From positions 2,480,001 to 2,544,000 of the forward strand of contig NZ_CP196351.1 in assembly GCF_051668705.1 (NCBI RefSeq): DNA of 64,000 nt, given 5' to 3'. This stretch comes from Alterisphingorhabdus sp051668705 (GTDB lineage: Bacteria; Pseudomonadota; Alphaproteobacteria; Sphingomonadales; Sphingomonadaceae). Made by a program: the position numbers and the translations under genes. Below are positions 54,712-63,445 of this stretch, piece by piece; the first letter of the stretch is position 1, and each line of letters opens with the position of its first letter. The notes under the pieces were generated by a model. That model did no database searches, had not been told where the DNA came from, and saw nothing but the letters and a program-made list of their open reading frames with translations.

Positions 54712-55731
54712 ATGTTCAAAAATTTCATGATCCTATCGCTAACCACAACGCTTGGCGCATGCACAACGCTTGGGGCCAAAACCATCGCGGACTTCAATCT
54801 GGACGATGCAGACTTTATCGAAGCTGTCTATTCGCCGAGCGACGCGACAGTTGATGCCGCACCCCTTGAGCGAATTGAGCCCCTGGCGTTGCCCGGACAG
54901 CTAAAGCCAATCGAAGGTCGCAAGGTCGCTTCCGTCCCGAAGCTCCGACCAGACCTCGCCATTGACCGCGCCAATGCGACCGCTGCGATAGAGCCGGATC
55001 AGGACAGTTTTATCAACGCAATCCAGATTTACCCTTACACTGTTGGCGCACTTTATCAGGTTTACTCAGCGCCCAAACAGGTCACAGACATAGCCTTGCA
55101 GCCCGGCGAAGAACTCATGTCTGTCTCAGCGGGGGATACAGTCAACTGGATATTGGGTGACACAGTTTCCGGTATTGGTAACAAGGAACAGGTGCATATT
55201 CTTATCAAGCCAATTGCCCCGAGCCTCACGACCAATCTGATTATCACGACATCGAAGCGCACCTACCATGTGGAACTGAAATCATTCCGCGAAACCTATA
55301 TGGCCGCTGTGTCCTGGCGTTATCCACATGAAGAACTGGTGAGACAACGCGCTCAGTCGTCCAAGCGAGCCAAAGACGCCGCGCAAACCGTAGAGCGTCG
55401 ATTGCAGGTCGATAGGCTGAACTTCCGGTATGAGATCAAGGGTGATCGTCCGCATTGGCGACCATTACGTGCATTCGATGATGGCCGAAAAGTATTCATC
55501 CAATTTCCCGCGCGATTGGATCAAGGCGAAGCGCCCCCGCTGTTTGTCGTTGGCCGCAACGGTCAAAGTCAGCTCGTCAATTACCGCATCAATGGGTCTT
55601 ACTATGTTGTAGATCGTCTCTTTGGAGCGGCTGAATTGAGGCTGGGCGAGAAAGAACAAAGCGTCGTCCGCATCCTTCGCAAAGAACCCAAAAGCGCCCG
55701 CAAACCGCGCGCAGCAAAGGATGACGCATGA
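54712..55731 (+). CDS. trbG: TrbG, VirB9-like outer-membrane core protein
   Basis: 339 aa. Lipoprotein-type signal LTTTLGAC. The N-terminal VirB9 segment (IQIYPYTVGALYQVYSAPKQ, then VTDIALQPGEELMSVSAGDT) and the C-terminal beta-sandwich (RPHWRPLRAFDDGRKVFIQF, YVVDRLFGAAELRLGEKEQS) are complete. It pairs with TrbI in the outer core complex. The lipobox may replace the role of a separate VirB7. Confidence 0.94.
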   Translation: MFKNFMILSLTTTLGACTTLGAKTIADFNLDDADFIEAVYSPSDATVDAAPLERIEPLALPGQLKPIEGRKVASVPKLRPDLAIDRANATAAIEPDQDSFINAIQIYPYTVGALYQVYSAPKQVTDIALQPGEELMSVSAGDTVNWILGDTVSGIGNKEQVHILIKPIAPSLTTNLIITTSKRTYHVELKSFRETYMAAVSWRYPHEELVRQRAQSSKRAKDAAQTVERRLQVDRLNFRYEIKGDRPHWRPLRAFDDGRKVFIQFPARLDQGEAPPLFVVGRNGQSQLVNYRINGSYYVVDRLFGAAELRLGEKEQSVVRILRKEPKSARKPRAAKDDA

Positions 55732-56936
55732 ATCAGGAAAAGGAAGAGTTAGACCGCCTTGCTATTCGTGCGAAGCCAAGGCCCGTCAGACGTTTCAACC
55801 GCAAGGCTCTCATCGCAATTTGCGGTGCGACCGGATTATTCATTTTGAGTGCCGCAGCAATTGCCTTTCGAGATGATGATGGGTCGAGTGGTGGTTCGTC
55901 ACCGGAACTCTACAAAACCAACCGAAACATCCTTCCCGATCAAATAACGGCTATGCCCGCTGACTATTCGGACATCAAACCGAAGCTTGGCCCGCCGTTA
56001 CCGGGCGATCTTGGCCCGGCATTTCTTGGGCAACCGTCTTCACTGGATACGCCGCAGGACAATCCGTTTCGGTATCAAGGCGCTCCAACGCAAACGACCG
56101 CCCAACCCGCGCCGGTTGATGCGGCATTAGGCGCACCGTTATTCTTTGTGCAGCATGACGATAACCGCGCTGTTCAAACCCAGGCGGCTGTGACCCCGCC
56201 ATTTATCCCATCGCTTGACCAATTCAACACCTTGCCGCTGCAAGCGCTAGCGGCAGGCCGCGTCCCATCGCAAACCCCATTCGATCCGAACCGGCAGGAC
56301 AGAAAAGAAGCGTTCTTAACGCGCGACGTTGATGCGGAAATCTACAATCCCAACCGATTGCAAACCCCTGTCTCTCCCTATCAGGTCATGGCCGGGACGA
56401 TTATTCCTGCCAGTCTTGTCACAGGTCTCAATTCCGATTTGCCGGGGCAAATCATCGCTCAGGTCACTCAGAATGTTTATGATACAACATCGGGGCAGTA
56501 TTTGCTCATTCCCCAAGGGTCTCGCCTCATTGGACAGTATGACAGCGTGATTGCGTTTGGTCAGTCGCGCGCACTGGTCACTTGGCGTCGTATCATCAGG
56601 CCGGATGGCACATCCTTGGTGCTGGAGAACCTGCCCGGTACTGACCTATCGGGATATGCGGGTCTGAAAGACCGCGTGGATAATCACACGCTCCGCCTCT
56701 TTGGTGCGGCCGCACTCTCAACGGTTCTCTCTGTTGGTAGTGAATTGGGCCGCGATTCCAACGAAAACGACATCATTGAAGCCATCCGCGATGGGGGGCA
56801 GCGCACGTTTAATCAGGCCGGCCAACGTATCGTCAACCGCCAGCTCAATGTTCAGCCCACAATCCGAGTGCGCCCTGGCTGGCGGCTCAATGTAATCGTG
56901 AACAAGGATCTTGTTCTGCATCCCTATGAAGGTTGA
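55728..56936 (+). CDS. trbI: TrbI, VirB10-like channel protein
   Basis: 402 aa, overlapping trbG by ATGA. Cytoplasmic N-terminus, one membrane helix (LIAICGATGLFILSAAAIAF), a Pro-rich periplasmic linker (60-170), then the VirB10 barrel (MAGTIIPASLVTGLNSDLPG, LLIPQGSRLIGQYDSVIAFG, VRPGWRLNVIVNKDLVL). It spans the envelope and gates substrate passage. Confidence 0.95.
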   Translation: MNQEKEELDRLAIRAKPRPVRRFNRKALIAICGATGLFILSAAAIAFRDDDGSSGGSSPELYKTNRNILPDQITAMPADYSDIKPKLGPPLPGDLGPAFLGQPSSLDTPQDNPFRYQGAPTQTTAQPAPVDAALGAPLFFVQHDDNRAVQTQAAVTPPFIPSLDQFNTLPLQALAAGRVPSQTPFDPNRQDRKEAFLTRDVDAEIYNPNRLQTPVSPYQVMAGTIIPASLVTGLNSDLPGQIIAQVTQNVYDTTSGQYLLIPQGSRLIGQYDSVIAFGQSRALVTWRRIIRPDGTSLVLENLPGTDLSGYAGLKDRVDNHTLRLFGAAALSTVLSVGSELGRDSNENDIIEAIRDGGQRTFNQAGQRIVNRQLNVQPTIRVRPGWRLNVIVNKDLVLHPYEG

Positions 56937-56939
56937 CCT

Positions 56940-57167
56940 ATGACCCAATCACTCAAAATCGGGAAACTGCCCGATACCACCCCAGTAAAACATACAATCA
57001 GCGTTGAGCCGGACTTGGACAACGATCTGAAAACCTACGCCGCAATCTATGAACAGACATACGGTGAGAAAGCGAGCGTTCCAGCGCTCATTCCATCCAT
57101 GCTGCGTGCTTTCATTGCGTCCGATAGCGGATTCAAAAAAGCCGTCAAAGCGGCGCAATCATCCTAA
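56940..57167 (+). CDS. DUF2274-family protein, last gene of the trb operon
   Basis: 75 aa. KIGKLPDTTPVKHTISVEPD, then LKTYAAIYEQTYGEKASVPA and LIPSMLRAFIASDSGFKKA, match DUF2274. This small family is almost always found directly after trbI in alphaproteobacterial elements. Function unknown. Confidence 0.88.
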   Translation: MTQSLKIGKLPDTTPVKHTISVEPDLDNDLKTYAAIYEQTYGEKASVPALIPSMLRAFIASDSGFKKAVKAAQSS

Positions 57168-57194
57168 CTTGTCAGCAGCAACAGGAGCAGACCT

Positions 57195-57500
57195 ATGGCA
57201 ACAATCGGACAATTCAGAACCGTCAATGACGGTTACGAGGGGACCATATCGACAACTCTGATTGCACGAAAAGTGCGCTTTGTGGCCAATGCCGACAAGA
57301 AGCACGAGGGATCACCTGACTTCTTCATCAAGACCGGCCAGTGCGACCTTGGCGTCGCCTGGCATGATGAATCTAAAGGAGATAATCCGAAACCATATAT
57401 CCGCGTTCTTCTCGACGATCCCTGTTTTCCAGCACCGGTAAACGCAGCATTGTTTGAACATGATGGTCGGGCGGATTTGGTGTGGTCACGGACAAATTGA
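57195..57500 (+). CDS. DUF736-family protein (second copy)
   Basis: 101 aa. MATIGQFRTVNDGYEGTIST, then VRFVANADKKHEGSPDFFIK, DLGVAWHDESKG and YIRVLLDDPCFPAPVNAALF, fit DUF736 and differ clearly from the copy at 37625. It marks the end of the conjugation module. The defence-type operon follows after a promoter region. Confidence 0.88.
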   Translation: MATIGQFRTVNDGYEGTISTTLIARKVRFVANADKKHEGSPDFFIKTGQCDLGVAWHDESKGDNPKPYIRVLLDDPCFPAPVNAALFEHDGRADLVWSRTN

Positions 57501-57536
57501 CAGCAAACGGTAGGGCAGAACAATTTAAGAACATAG

Positions 57537-57564
57537 TTGACACCTTTGGGAGAAATGGTATCTA
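57537..57564 (+). promoter_or_regulatory. Candidate sigma70 promoter of the HTH/MTase/nuclease operon
   Basis: TTGACA at 57537 and TATCTA at 57559, spacing 16 bp, 33 bp before the first start codon. It is the only convincing -35/-10 pair between the DUF736 gene and this operon. Confidence 0.5.
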
Positions 57565-57566
57565 GT

Positions 57567-57582
57567 TTGTTGTGAACAACAA
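57567..57582. promoter_or_regulatory. Palindromic operator overlapping the operon start
   Basis: TTGTTGT and ACAACAA around a GA centre, just downstream of the -10 and 9 bp before the first start codon. The position is right for repression by the HTH protein encoded next, as in controller-protein restriction-modification systems. Confidence 0.6.
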
Positions 57583-57596
57583 TTTGATTTGTGGCG

Positions 57597-58070
57597 ATGA
57601 AATATACCCCTGCACAATTCCGTGATGCCGTTGGCATCTCTCAAGAAACTTTCCGCCATTGGCGGAAGGTAATTCCGGTTTTTGCGGATCGAAATGGCTA
57701 TAGGCCGTCATTTACAACAAGTGATTTGATTCTTGGCGCTGTCATCAAGACACTTAGAACAGAGCTAGGCATCCCAACCGCCCAAATTACCGATTTGTCG
57801 GTAACCCTTTCCCAATCATGGAACGGAAAACCTTGGGCATTGTTGTTGCAAAGCTCGTTGCTTATCAATGTGGAAGAGAGATCCTGTTCTCTTCACCCAA
57901 GTAGCGACTTTTTTCAGAGTGAAGTATTGCAAATCGTTGTACCGCTCGCCCCAATTTTGTCGCGTCTATCCGTCGCCTTAATAAGCGATGTGGAGACTGA
58001 TCAGCATCAGATACCTTTTCCTCCAAGCGCCGTTTCTACAATCGCTCAACGTCAGGCGAAAAAAATATGA
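57597..58070 (+). CDS. MerR-like HTH controller of the methyltransferase operon
   Basis: 157 aa from ATG 57597 (MKYTPAQFRDAVGISQETFR); GTG 57591 adds two residues. AVGISQETFRHWRKVIPVFA, then NGYRPSFTTSDLILGAVIKT, is a MerR-type winged HTH. The C-terminal 90 residues do not match a family I recognise. Its stop overlaps the methyltransferase start (ATGA), and it has a palindrome in front of it. Autoregulation of the operon is likely but inferred. Confidence 0.65.
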   Translation: MKYTPAQFRDAVGISQETFRHWRKVIPVFADRNGYRPSFTTSDLILGAVIKTLRTELGIPTAQITDLSVTLSQSWNGKPWALLLQSSLLINVEERSCSLHPSSDFFQSEVLQIVVPLAPILSRLSVALISDVETDQHQIPFPPSAVSTIAQRQAKKI

Positions 58071-61000
58071 CGGAAACCCGGTTAAAAATCGAAGACCAAT
58101 GGAAAGAGGCACTTGATCTTCAGCATCGCAGTGCTCCTGACCTTTTTGAGGCGGGAGATGTCGTTCGAGATACACCTTATGCTGATGCGATTCGAACCTC
58201 ATTAGATGACCTTGGGCTATCGGCTATTTTCTGCGTTAGTGGTGTGCCAACGGTCGCACTGCTTCGCGTTGAAAATTACTCCTCTGAAAGTACCATGCAA
58301 ATCCACGCCGCTTTGTGGAATCAGGGGCTTGCTAGCATCTTAGCGGTGATTTCCAATGATAGTGTGAGAGTGTTTTCACTAGCTAAGACGCCACTCACCG
58401 GCGACGATGCGGGTTTCGAGAAACGATGTTTGATTGAAAATCTTGATGCGGCGACATCAGCGCTAAGACTTCAATCGCTTATTACAGGTGCTGAAACTGG
58501 CCGCTTCTGGCAGGAAAAACGAGAATACTTCAAGCCGGGAGATCGAGTTGACGCCGTTCTCTTGAACAATCTTGAGCAAGCACATGCATTGCTGACTGAC
58601 AAAGGGCTGTCTGGTGATCAAGCCCAGGCTATCCTCATACAAACTATGTTCATCGCTTATCTTGAAGATCGCAGGATCATTGGCCCAAAATATTTTCTGC
58701 AATCCAGCAAGGATAGAAGGTCGTCTTGGTCTGATATATTGGGTGATGCACGCACTGACATTCTCAATCATTTATTTGCGCAGCTGAGGCGTGACTTTAA
58801 CGGTGACTTATTTGTTGCTCCGTGCTCCTTTTCAGAAAGGGTTGAAAAAGTCACACTGACTGAGGAGCAATTGCATGTGTTGCAACGTTTTCGCTTAGGC
58901 CGTGAAGAGATGTCTGGTGATGGCGGGCAGCTTCGGTTCTGGGGTTATGACTTTCGTTTCATTCCTGTTGAGTTGATCAGCGCCGTATATGATCGATTTT
59001 TAGGCAAAGACATGAACTCGCGCAGGGCAACCGGCGCCTTTTACACTCCAATGTTTTTGGCTGATAGCGTTGTAAGTGCCACATGGTCACATTTGTCAGA
59101 CCATCAAAAAGAGACTGCAATTGTACTTGATCCAGCATGCGGGTCGGGCATTTTTCTCGTCCGCAGTTTCCAGCGTTTATGCGAACACTGGAGAGAGACT
59201 AGATCGGCACAGACTATTCGTTGGGATAGCTTAAAGAAAATGCTCGCCCGTGTTCGCGGGCGAGACATTAATTCAGGAGCAGTCCGTGTTGCTGTGTTCT
59301 CGTTGTATTTGGCGCTACTGGAACAAGTTTCGCCGCCAGATTTGCGGAAGCTCATTGAAAAGAAAGGGCTGCTGCCAACGTTATGGAATGACACGTTGGT
59401 GGTCGGCGATTTTTTCGACGTAGACCCAAACGAGGTTAGTGCTGATGTAGTTATTGGCAACCCACCCTGGACAAGTCGGAAAGGCGCAGGACGCAGAGGC
59501 TTAGAGTGGTCTTCCGAAAACAGTTATCCAATTCCACAGGGCGAAGAAGCTTGGGCTTTCATGTGGAAAGCTCTTAAGCACCTAAAGCCTCAAGGACGGA
59601 TATCATTCTTGTTACCCGCAATGGGTTTCTTACATAATCATGCGGCAGCATCGGTGAATGCGCGTGCACGCTTGTTTCAAGAAGCCCACGTAAAGCAGGT
59701 CATCAACTTTTCCGATTTGAGATTTCAGCTCTTTGACGGAGCAATACGTCCAGCAGCGCTTTTTGTAGCAGGTGCATTAGAAACAGAAGGAGCTATCTAC
59801 GAATTTGACTACTGGACACCAAAAGCTGATCTCAATCTAGCAATTAAGAGGTTCGTTACATTAGGCCCAAACGATAAAATTAAATTGCTATCGAAGGATG
59901 CTGTTGAAGACAGTTTACTATTCAAACACCGCTTATGGATGCGTGGTCCTGAGTCAAAACTTTTTTCTTATTTAAGACGCCTTCCAAAGCTTGGGGATAG
60001 AATTTCTCCCTCACGCAGTGTGGCAAGCGAAACCGACAAATGGATAATTGGTCAAGGCTTCCAGCCGTACAATGACGGGCGGTCTACAAGCGTAGCATTG
60101 GAAAGTGATTACGTTGGTACCATGCCATATTTGGCGATTAACCAATTTACTGCACTGACAATTTCTTCAATGATAGAAAAACCTTGGAATTCTAACTTGG
60201 TTCGTCGGCGCGGATTTGAGAGAGGTTTTGAGGGGCCTAGAATCCTTGTGCCAAGAGGAGTTCAAACATCTCGTTGGCGTTTGAGAGCTGCCTATGTTGA
60301 CCGTCCTCTTACATTTCAACACATATTGCAGGCAATCACTGTTCCATCCGATGAAAAAGACTCAGCGAAGTTGTTAACTGCAATTTTGAATAGCCGTTTA
60401 GCTGTCTGGTATGCGTTTCATGGAACGGCATCTTTTGGTGCAGATCGACCAGAAGTCCAGCAAGCCGAATTAATGCGCTTGCCATTCCCGAAACCAGAAG
60501 ATTCGGCCAATTGCAAACTAGCTACAAAAGCTCGTGACGGTTTGATAGCTGCAATCGATGAACATTCTCAGCAATCTAGTGCAATGCTCAATGCACCTGA
60601 TGCAGAGGAGCAGCTTTTAAGACGTATCGATACGCTAACTTATCAGTATTTTGGGCTGACCCAGGAAGAAATTGACATCATTGAGGACGGGGTGAACTTA
60701 ATAATACCTGCGTCACAGCCATCTGCTGGCACGTATCCAGAAATTTGGAAAAGCTCAAATCAATCTGATCGCGAGGCGTATTCTCAAGTTTTACGACGCT
60801 GTATATCCGAGTGGTTTGGGAACGATATTCAGGTCAGTACAAGGCTTATCGCGCGCAATCTCGATTTCGCGATACTATGCCTCACACTGGATGACAGTTC
60901 ACATGAGTCATATACCGAGGAAGACAGTCAGTCGTTCACCAGTGCACTGAAAAGATTATCGAATGTAATTGGTCAGCCGGTTAATGAGAATTTTGTTGTT

Positions 61001-61162
61001 CTTCCGGATATTCGTCTTTTTTCTGGAGCTAACCTATATCTGATCAAACCATTGCAGAAGCGGTTTTGGCTCAAATCTACTGCGCTAGCAGATGCAGATA
61101 GCTTGGCACACGATCTAGAATCGATGCAGCGGAGACAATCGAAACGAGGTGCAGTTTCGTGA
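58067..61162 (+). CDS. Eco57I/type IIG-like N6-adenine DNA methyltransferase
   Basis: 1031 aa. The N-terminal ~160 residues (VALLRVENYSSESTMQIHAA, ILAVISNDSVRVFSL) have the outline of the type IIG nuclease domain, but I see no D...ExK triad. A helical part follows (170-330). The methyltransferase core has FYTPMFLADSVV, motif I VLDPACGSGIFLV near 354 and motif IV VVIGNPPW near 464-467. A large target-recognition region (600-830) follows. It methylates adenine N6. The coupled downstream gene may supply cleavage. Confidence 0.88.
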   Translation: MTETRLKIEDQWKEALDLQHRSAPDLFEAGDVVRDTPYADAIRTSLDDLGLSAIFCVSGVPTVALLRVENYSSESTMQIHAALWNQGLASILAVISNDSVRVFSLAKTPLTGDDAGFEKRCLIENLDAATSALRLQSLITGAETGRFWQEKREYFKPGDRVDAVLLNNLEQAHALLTDKGLSGDQAQAILIQTMFIAYLEDRRIIGPKYFLQSSKDRRSSWSDILGDARTDILNHLFAQLRRDFNGDLFVAPCSFSERVEKVTLTEEQLHVLQRFRLGREEMSGDGGQLRFWGYDFRFIPVELISAVYDRFLGKDMNSRRATGAFYTPMFLADSVVSATWSHLSDHQKETAIVLDPACGSGIFLVRSFQRLCEHWRETRSAQTIRWDSLKKMLARVRGRDINSGAVRVAVFSLYLALLEQVSPPDLRKLIEKKGLLPTLWNDTLVVGDFFDVDPNEVSADVVIGNPPWTSRKGAGRRGLEWSSENSYPIPQGEEAWAFMWKALKHLKPQGRISFLLPAMGFLHNHAAASVNARARLFQEAHVKQVINFSDLRFQLFDGAIRPAALFVAGALETEGAIYEFDYWTPKADLNLAIKRFVTLGPNDKIKLLSKDAVEDSLLFKHRLWMRGPESKLFSYLRRLPKLGDRISPSRSVASETDKWIIGQGFQPYNDGRSTSVALESDYVGTMPYLAINQFTALTISSMIEKPWNSNLVRRRGFERGFEGPRILVPRGVQTSRWRLRAAYVDRPLTFQHILQAITVPSDEKDSAKLLTAILNSRLAVWYAFHGTASFGADRPEVQQAELMRLPFPKPEDSANCKLATKARDGLIAAIDEHSQQSSAMLNAPDAEEQLLRRIDTLTYQYFGLTQEEIDIIEDGVNLIIPASQPSAGTYPEIWKSSNQSDREAYSQVLRRCISEWFGNDIQVSTRLIARNLDFAILCLTLDDSSHESYTEEDSQSFTSALKRLSNVIGQPVNENFVVLPDIRLFSGANLYLIKPLQKRFWLKSTALADADSLAHDLESMQRRQSKRGAVS

Positions 61163-61797
61163 TCGTTGGAGACGCTGGAGATTGGCTGCAGAAATTTCGT
61201 GGGTATGATGATCGGTTTTTGCCGCGGATAAACATGATTGTCAAAGGGTGCGTAGAATCCCTGGGTGACAATCCTCTTGAAGATCAAATTACAGTAAATT
61301 TGGTAGAACGTTTGGCAAAAGATCCAGTAACACGACGACTTTTCCATCATGTTGAGTATCAATTTGAACCGACCCGTATAGATACGAACGGTGTTGCTAC
61401 AAGCCTTGGTTCTATAGATATGGCTGCTCACATAGAATGGGACCGAAAAACATATCTTGCTTACGAATGTAAGCGATTGAATGTCGTGAACGGGACCACT
61501 ACCGCTTCATTGGCGACGCCATACGTTAAAGAAGGTGTTTTGAGATTTGTAACAGAGCAGTACTCTGAAGGTCTTCCTGTTGGCTGTATGCTTGGTTACG
61601 TTTTGGATGGCGACCTTGTTAACGCAAAGCCAAAAATACACGCTGCTCTAAAAGCAAATGAGCAGCTTGTTGCAAAGCAAGGCGAATGCGTTGAGCTAGA
61701 CGAAATTCCAGAAATTGTTCGCTTTGCAACAACACATAAAAGGAAATCATCTGGCTCCAATATTGAAATTCGTCATGCGTTGGTGGCTTGCAAATAA
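61159..61797 (+). CDS. PD-(D/E)XK-like nuclease candidate coupled to the methyltransferase
   Basis: 212 aa, GTG start overlapping the methyltransferase stop (GTGA). SIDMAAHIEWDRKTYLAYEC, then KRLNVV, places D87 and E103-x-K105 in the order D-(x15)-E-x-K, with acidic residues upstream (VEYQFEPTR), as in PD-(D/E)XK endonucleases. The flanks are helical. No named family is recognised. It is the likely restriction subunit; this is inference from motif and operon position. Confidence 0.6.
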   Translation: MIVGDAGDWLQKFRGYDDRFLPRINMIVKGCVESLGDNPLEDQITVNLVERLAKDPVTRRLFHHVEYQFEPTRIDTNGVATSLGSIDMAAHIEWDRKTYLAYECKRLNVVNGTTTASLATPYVKEGVLRFVTEQYSEGLPVGCMLGYVLDGDLVNAKPKIHAALKANEQLVAKQGECVELDEIPEIVRFATTHKRKSSGSNIEIRHALVACK

Positions 61798-61806
61798 ATG
61801 CCCGAT

Positions 61807-63090
61807 CTAGTCGAATGCGCCTCTTCTTTTAAGAAGCATTGATGCCTGTTCCGCCAGATCAGAAAGGGTATGATTGGTCAGGTGGGCATATCGTGCCGTT
61901 GTCTCGGCTTGGGTATGGCCGAGCATTGCGCCAATCATCGGGAGGCTTGCACCGTTGGAGGCGAGGATGCTGGCGAAGTTATGCCGGAGATCGTGAATAC
62001 GGACATCGTGCAGGCCAGTTCGGTTCCTAACTTCATTCCAGATTTTGGGCAGCCCTTTGTACCAGTCGTTGATTTTAAGTGATGGAAAAACGAAGTCGCA
62101 ACTGGACAAGCGTGGCTGTGCTTCAATTATTTCGAGGGCGGCCCTAGAAAAGGGAATAACCTTCGCGCCAGTTTTCGATTTACCGAAAGACACGAAACCA
62201 CGTTCGAGGTCGATCTCTGACCATCGCAGGGACTCAATTTCGTTGCGACGGCAGCCGGTTAACATCAAAACCCGGATTATCGCACATCCCTTCTCATACT
62301 TTGATTCCTGCTCCATTTCGCAGAGCGCACGTTCCAGCGTCGCTTGTTCAGCTTTCGTAAGATACCGCTCAACTCTTCTATCCGGCGCTAAGCGAATACC
62401 AAACGCTGGGTTACGCCCGATCAAGCCTTCACGCACAGCATAGCTTAATGCACTAGAAAGCGTCTTCACCGCTTTCGCGGCTGTGCCTTCACCACCCGTC
62501 ACTCGGGCACGACCTCGTTTCTTTGTCTTTACATCCACCGCAGTCTTTCCTTCGGAGATGTCATCGCGCATTCTTTGGATGTCTTTTTTTGTGAGCTCCG
62601 AAATTTTAATATCGCCAATGAGCGGTCTTATATGGCGCTTGATCTGATTGACGTTGTTTTTAATATCTTTCGGCTTGCGGGGTGTTCCAAACTTCGCACC
62701 TCGCATACGTGAACGTCTCCCATCGGTCGTAATCCATTTGTCGCAGACTTCACCGACAGATAACTCCGCAGCTTTAGCCTCAAGTTCCGCAGCGATCCTT
62801 TGACGTTCCTGCTCTACCAGATCATTGCCTGCCTGCATTTCAGCGATTGCTGTGAAGGCTTCCTTTCTTGCAAATGCTACTCCCATTGTCGGGTAGGAGC
62901 CGATTGTCATTTTTCTGATTTTGGCACGGCGCCCCGAACCAATTCGTGTTTGAACGATAAAAGCGATTTTGCCTTTCGAGTAGAAGCGGACGCCAAAACC
63001 CTTGGGCGATGCATCCCAAATGATTGTGTCTTTACCTCTGTTATCGAACTCTTCTATAACTTTCGTTGTTAGTTTTACTGCTTGCGTCAT
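61807..63090 (-). CDS. int: Tyrosine recombinase (element integrase)
   Basis: 427 aa from ATG 63090 (MTQAVKLTTKVIEEFDNRGK), which has AAAGGTG upstream. An N-terminal arm-binding domain (about 1-110, DUF4102-like: DASPKGFGVRFYSKGKIAFI), a core-binding helix set, then the catalytic domain with R in LTGCRRNEIESLRW, HDLRHNFAS (HxxR), GHTQAETTARYAHL (H and nucleophile Y). All six catalytic positions appear present. It lies 225 bp from attR and faces away from it, the usual layout for a tRNA-targeting element. It is the enzyme expected to cut the CTCCGAAGGC core. Confidence 0.94.
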   Translation of the reverse strand: MTQAVKLTTKVIEEFDNRGKDTIIWDASPKGFGVRFYSKGKIAFIVQTRIGSGRRAKIRKMTIGSYPTMGVAFARKEAFTAIAEMQAGNDLVEQERQRIAAELEAKAAELSVGEVCDKWITTDGRRSRMRGAKFGTPRKPKDIKNNVNQIKRHIRPLIGDIKISELTKKDIQRMRDDISEGKTAVDVKTKKRGRARVTGGEGTAAKAVKTLSSALSYAVREGLIGRNPAFGIRLAPDRRVERYLTKAEQATLERALCEMEQESKYEKGCAIIRVLMLTGCRRNEIESLRWSEIDLERGFVSFGKSKTGAKVIPFSRAALEIIEAQPRLSSCDFVFPSLKINDWYKGLPKIWNEVRNRTGLHDVRIHDLRHNFASILASNGASLPMIGAMLGHTQAETTARYAHLTNHTLSDLAEQASMLLKRRGAFD

Positions 63091-63138
63091 GATACACCTT
63101 TCCAAATTACGCTGGAAAATCAACACATTGTCGAAGAT

Positions 63139-63208
63139 GTGATACCTAGCGCGGTGAACTTGCACTCGCGGCCAAATCTGGCTCGCTAGGTATCACATAG
63201 GTATCACC
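63139..63208. repeat. Right arm-site block
   Basis: Inverted GTGATACCT at 63139-63147 and direct AGGTATCAC at 63188-63196 and 63199-63207, between the integrase start and attR. The 25 bp at 63184-63208 repeat the left block at 29923-29947 with one mismatch. Confidence 0.7.
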
Positions 63209-63314
63209 ATACAGGGAAAACCCAGTATACAGACAGTCAGAAATCCAAGGTTTTTATTTCTGAATCAAGGTGTTAGTGACATTGCGTGACTTACCGTGAT
63301 TTAGAAAATACGTT

Positions 63315-63324
63315 CTCCGAAGGC
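63315..63324 (+). repeat. attR core, 10-bp direct repeat
   Basis: CTCCGAAGGC, identical to 29813-29822. To its left the sequence (AAAATACGTT) is element DNA with no tRNA 5' half; to its right the tRNA continues. Confidence 0.85.
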
Positions 63325-63359
63325 AGAGGCCAGAGGTTCGAATCCTCTCGGGTGCGCCA
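63315..63359 (+). pseudogene. tRNA-Arg(CCG) 3' half, partner of 29781-29822
   Basis: Anticodon loop and 3' stem CTCCGAAGGCAG, variable loop, T-arm AGAGG-TTCGAAT-CCTCT, acceptor CGGGTGC, G and CCA. The acceptor pairs with GCACCCG and the anticodon stem GGCAG pairs with CTGCC of the left half, 33.5 kb away. Alone it cannot make a tRNA. Confidence 0.88.
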
Positions 63360-63445
63360 TATATGCGAATATTCATTTAATATCAGAGAGATAAAAAAGC
63401 GACCTTGGGCGCAAAGGGCCAACTGTACCACAATGGTGTAACACA

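Noticed and set aside
58463..58771. Minus-strand frame inside the methyltransferase gene
   Set aside because: Antisense to a long, motif-bearing gene, with no features of its own.
63300..63359. An apparently intact tRNA at the right end
   Set aside because: Only the anticodon loop, T-arm and acceptor 3' strand are present; no D-arm or 5' acceptor strand precedes the core.
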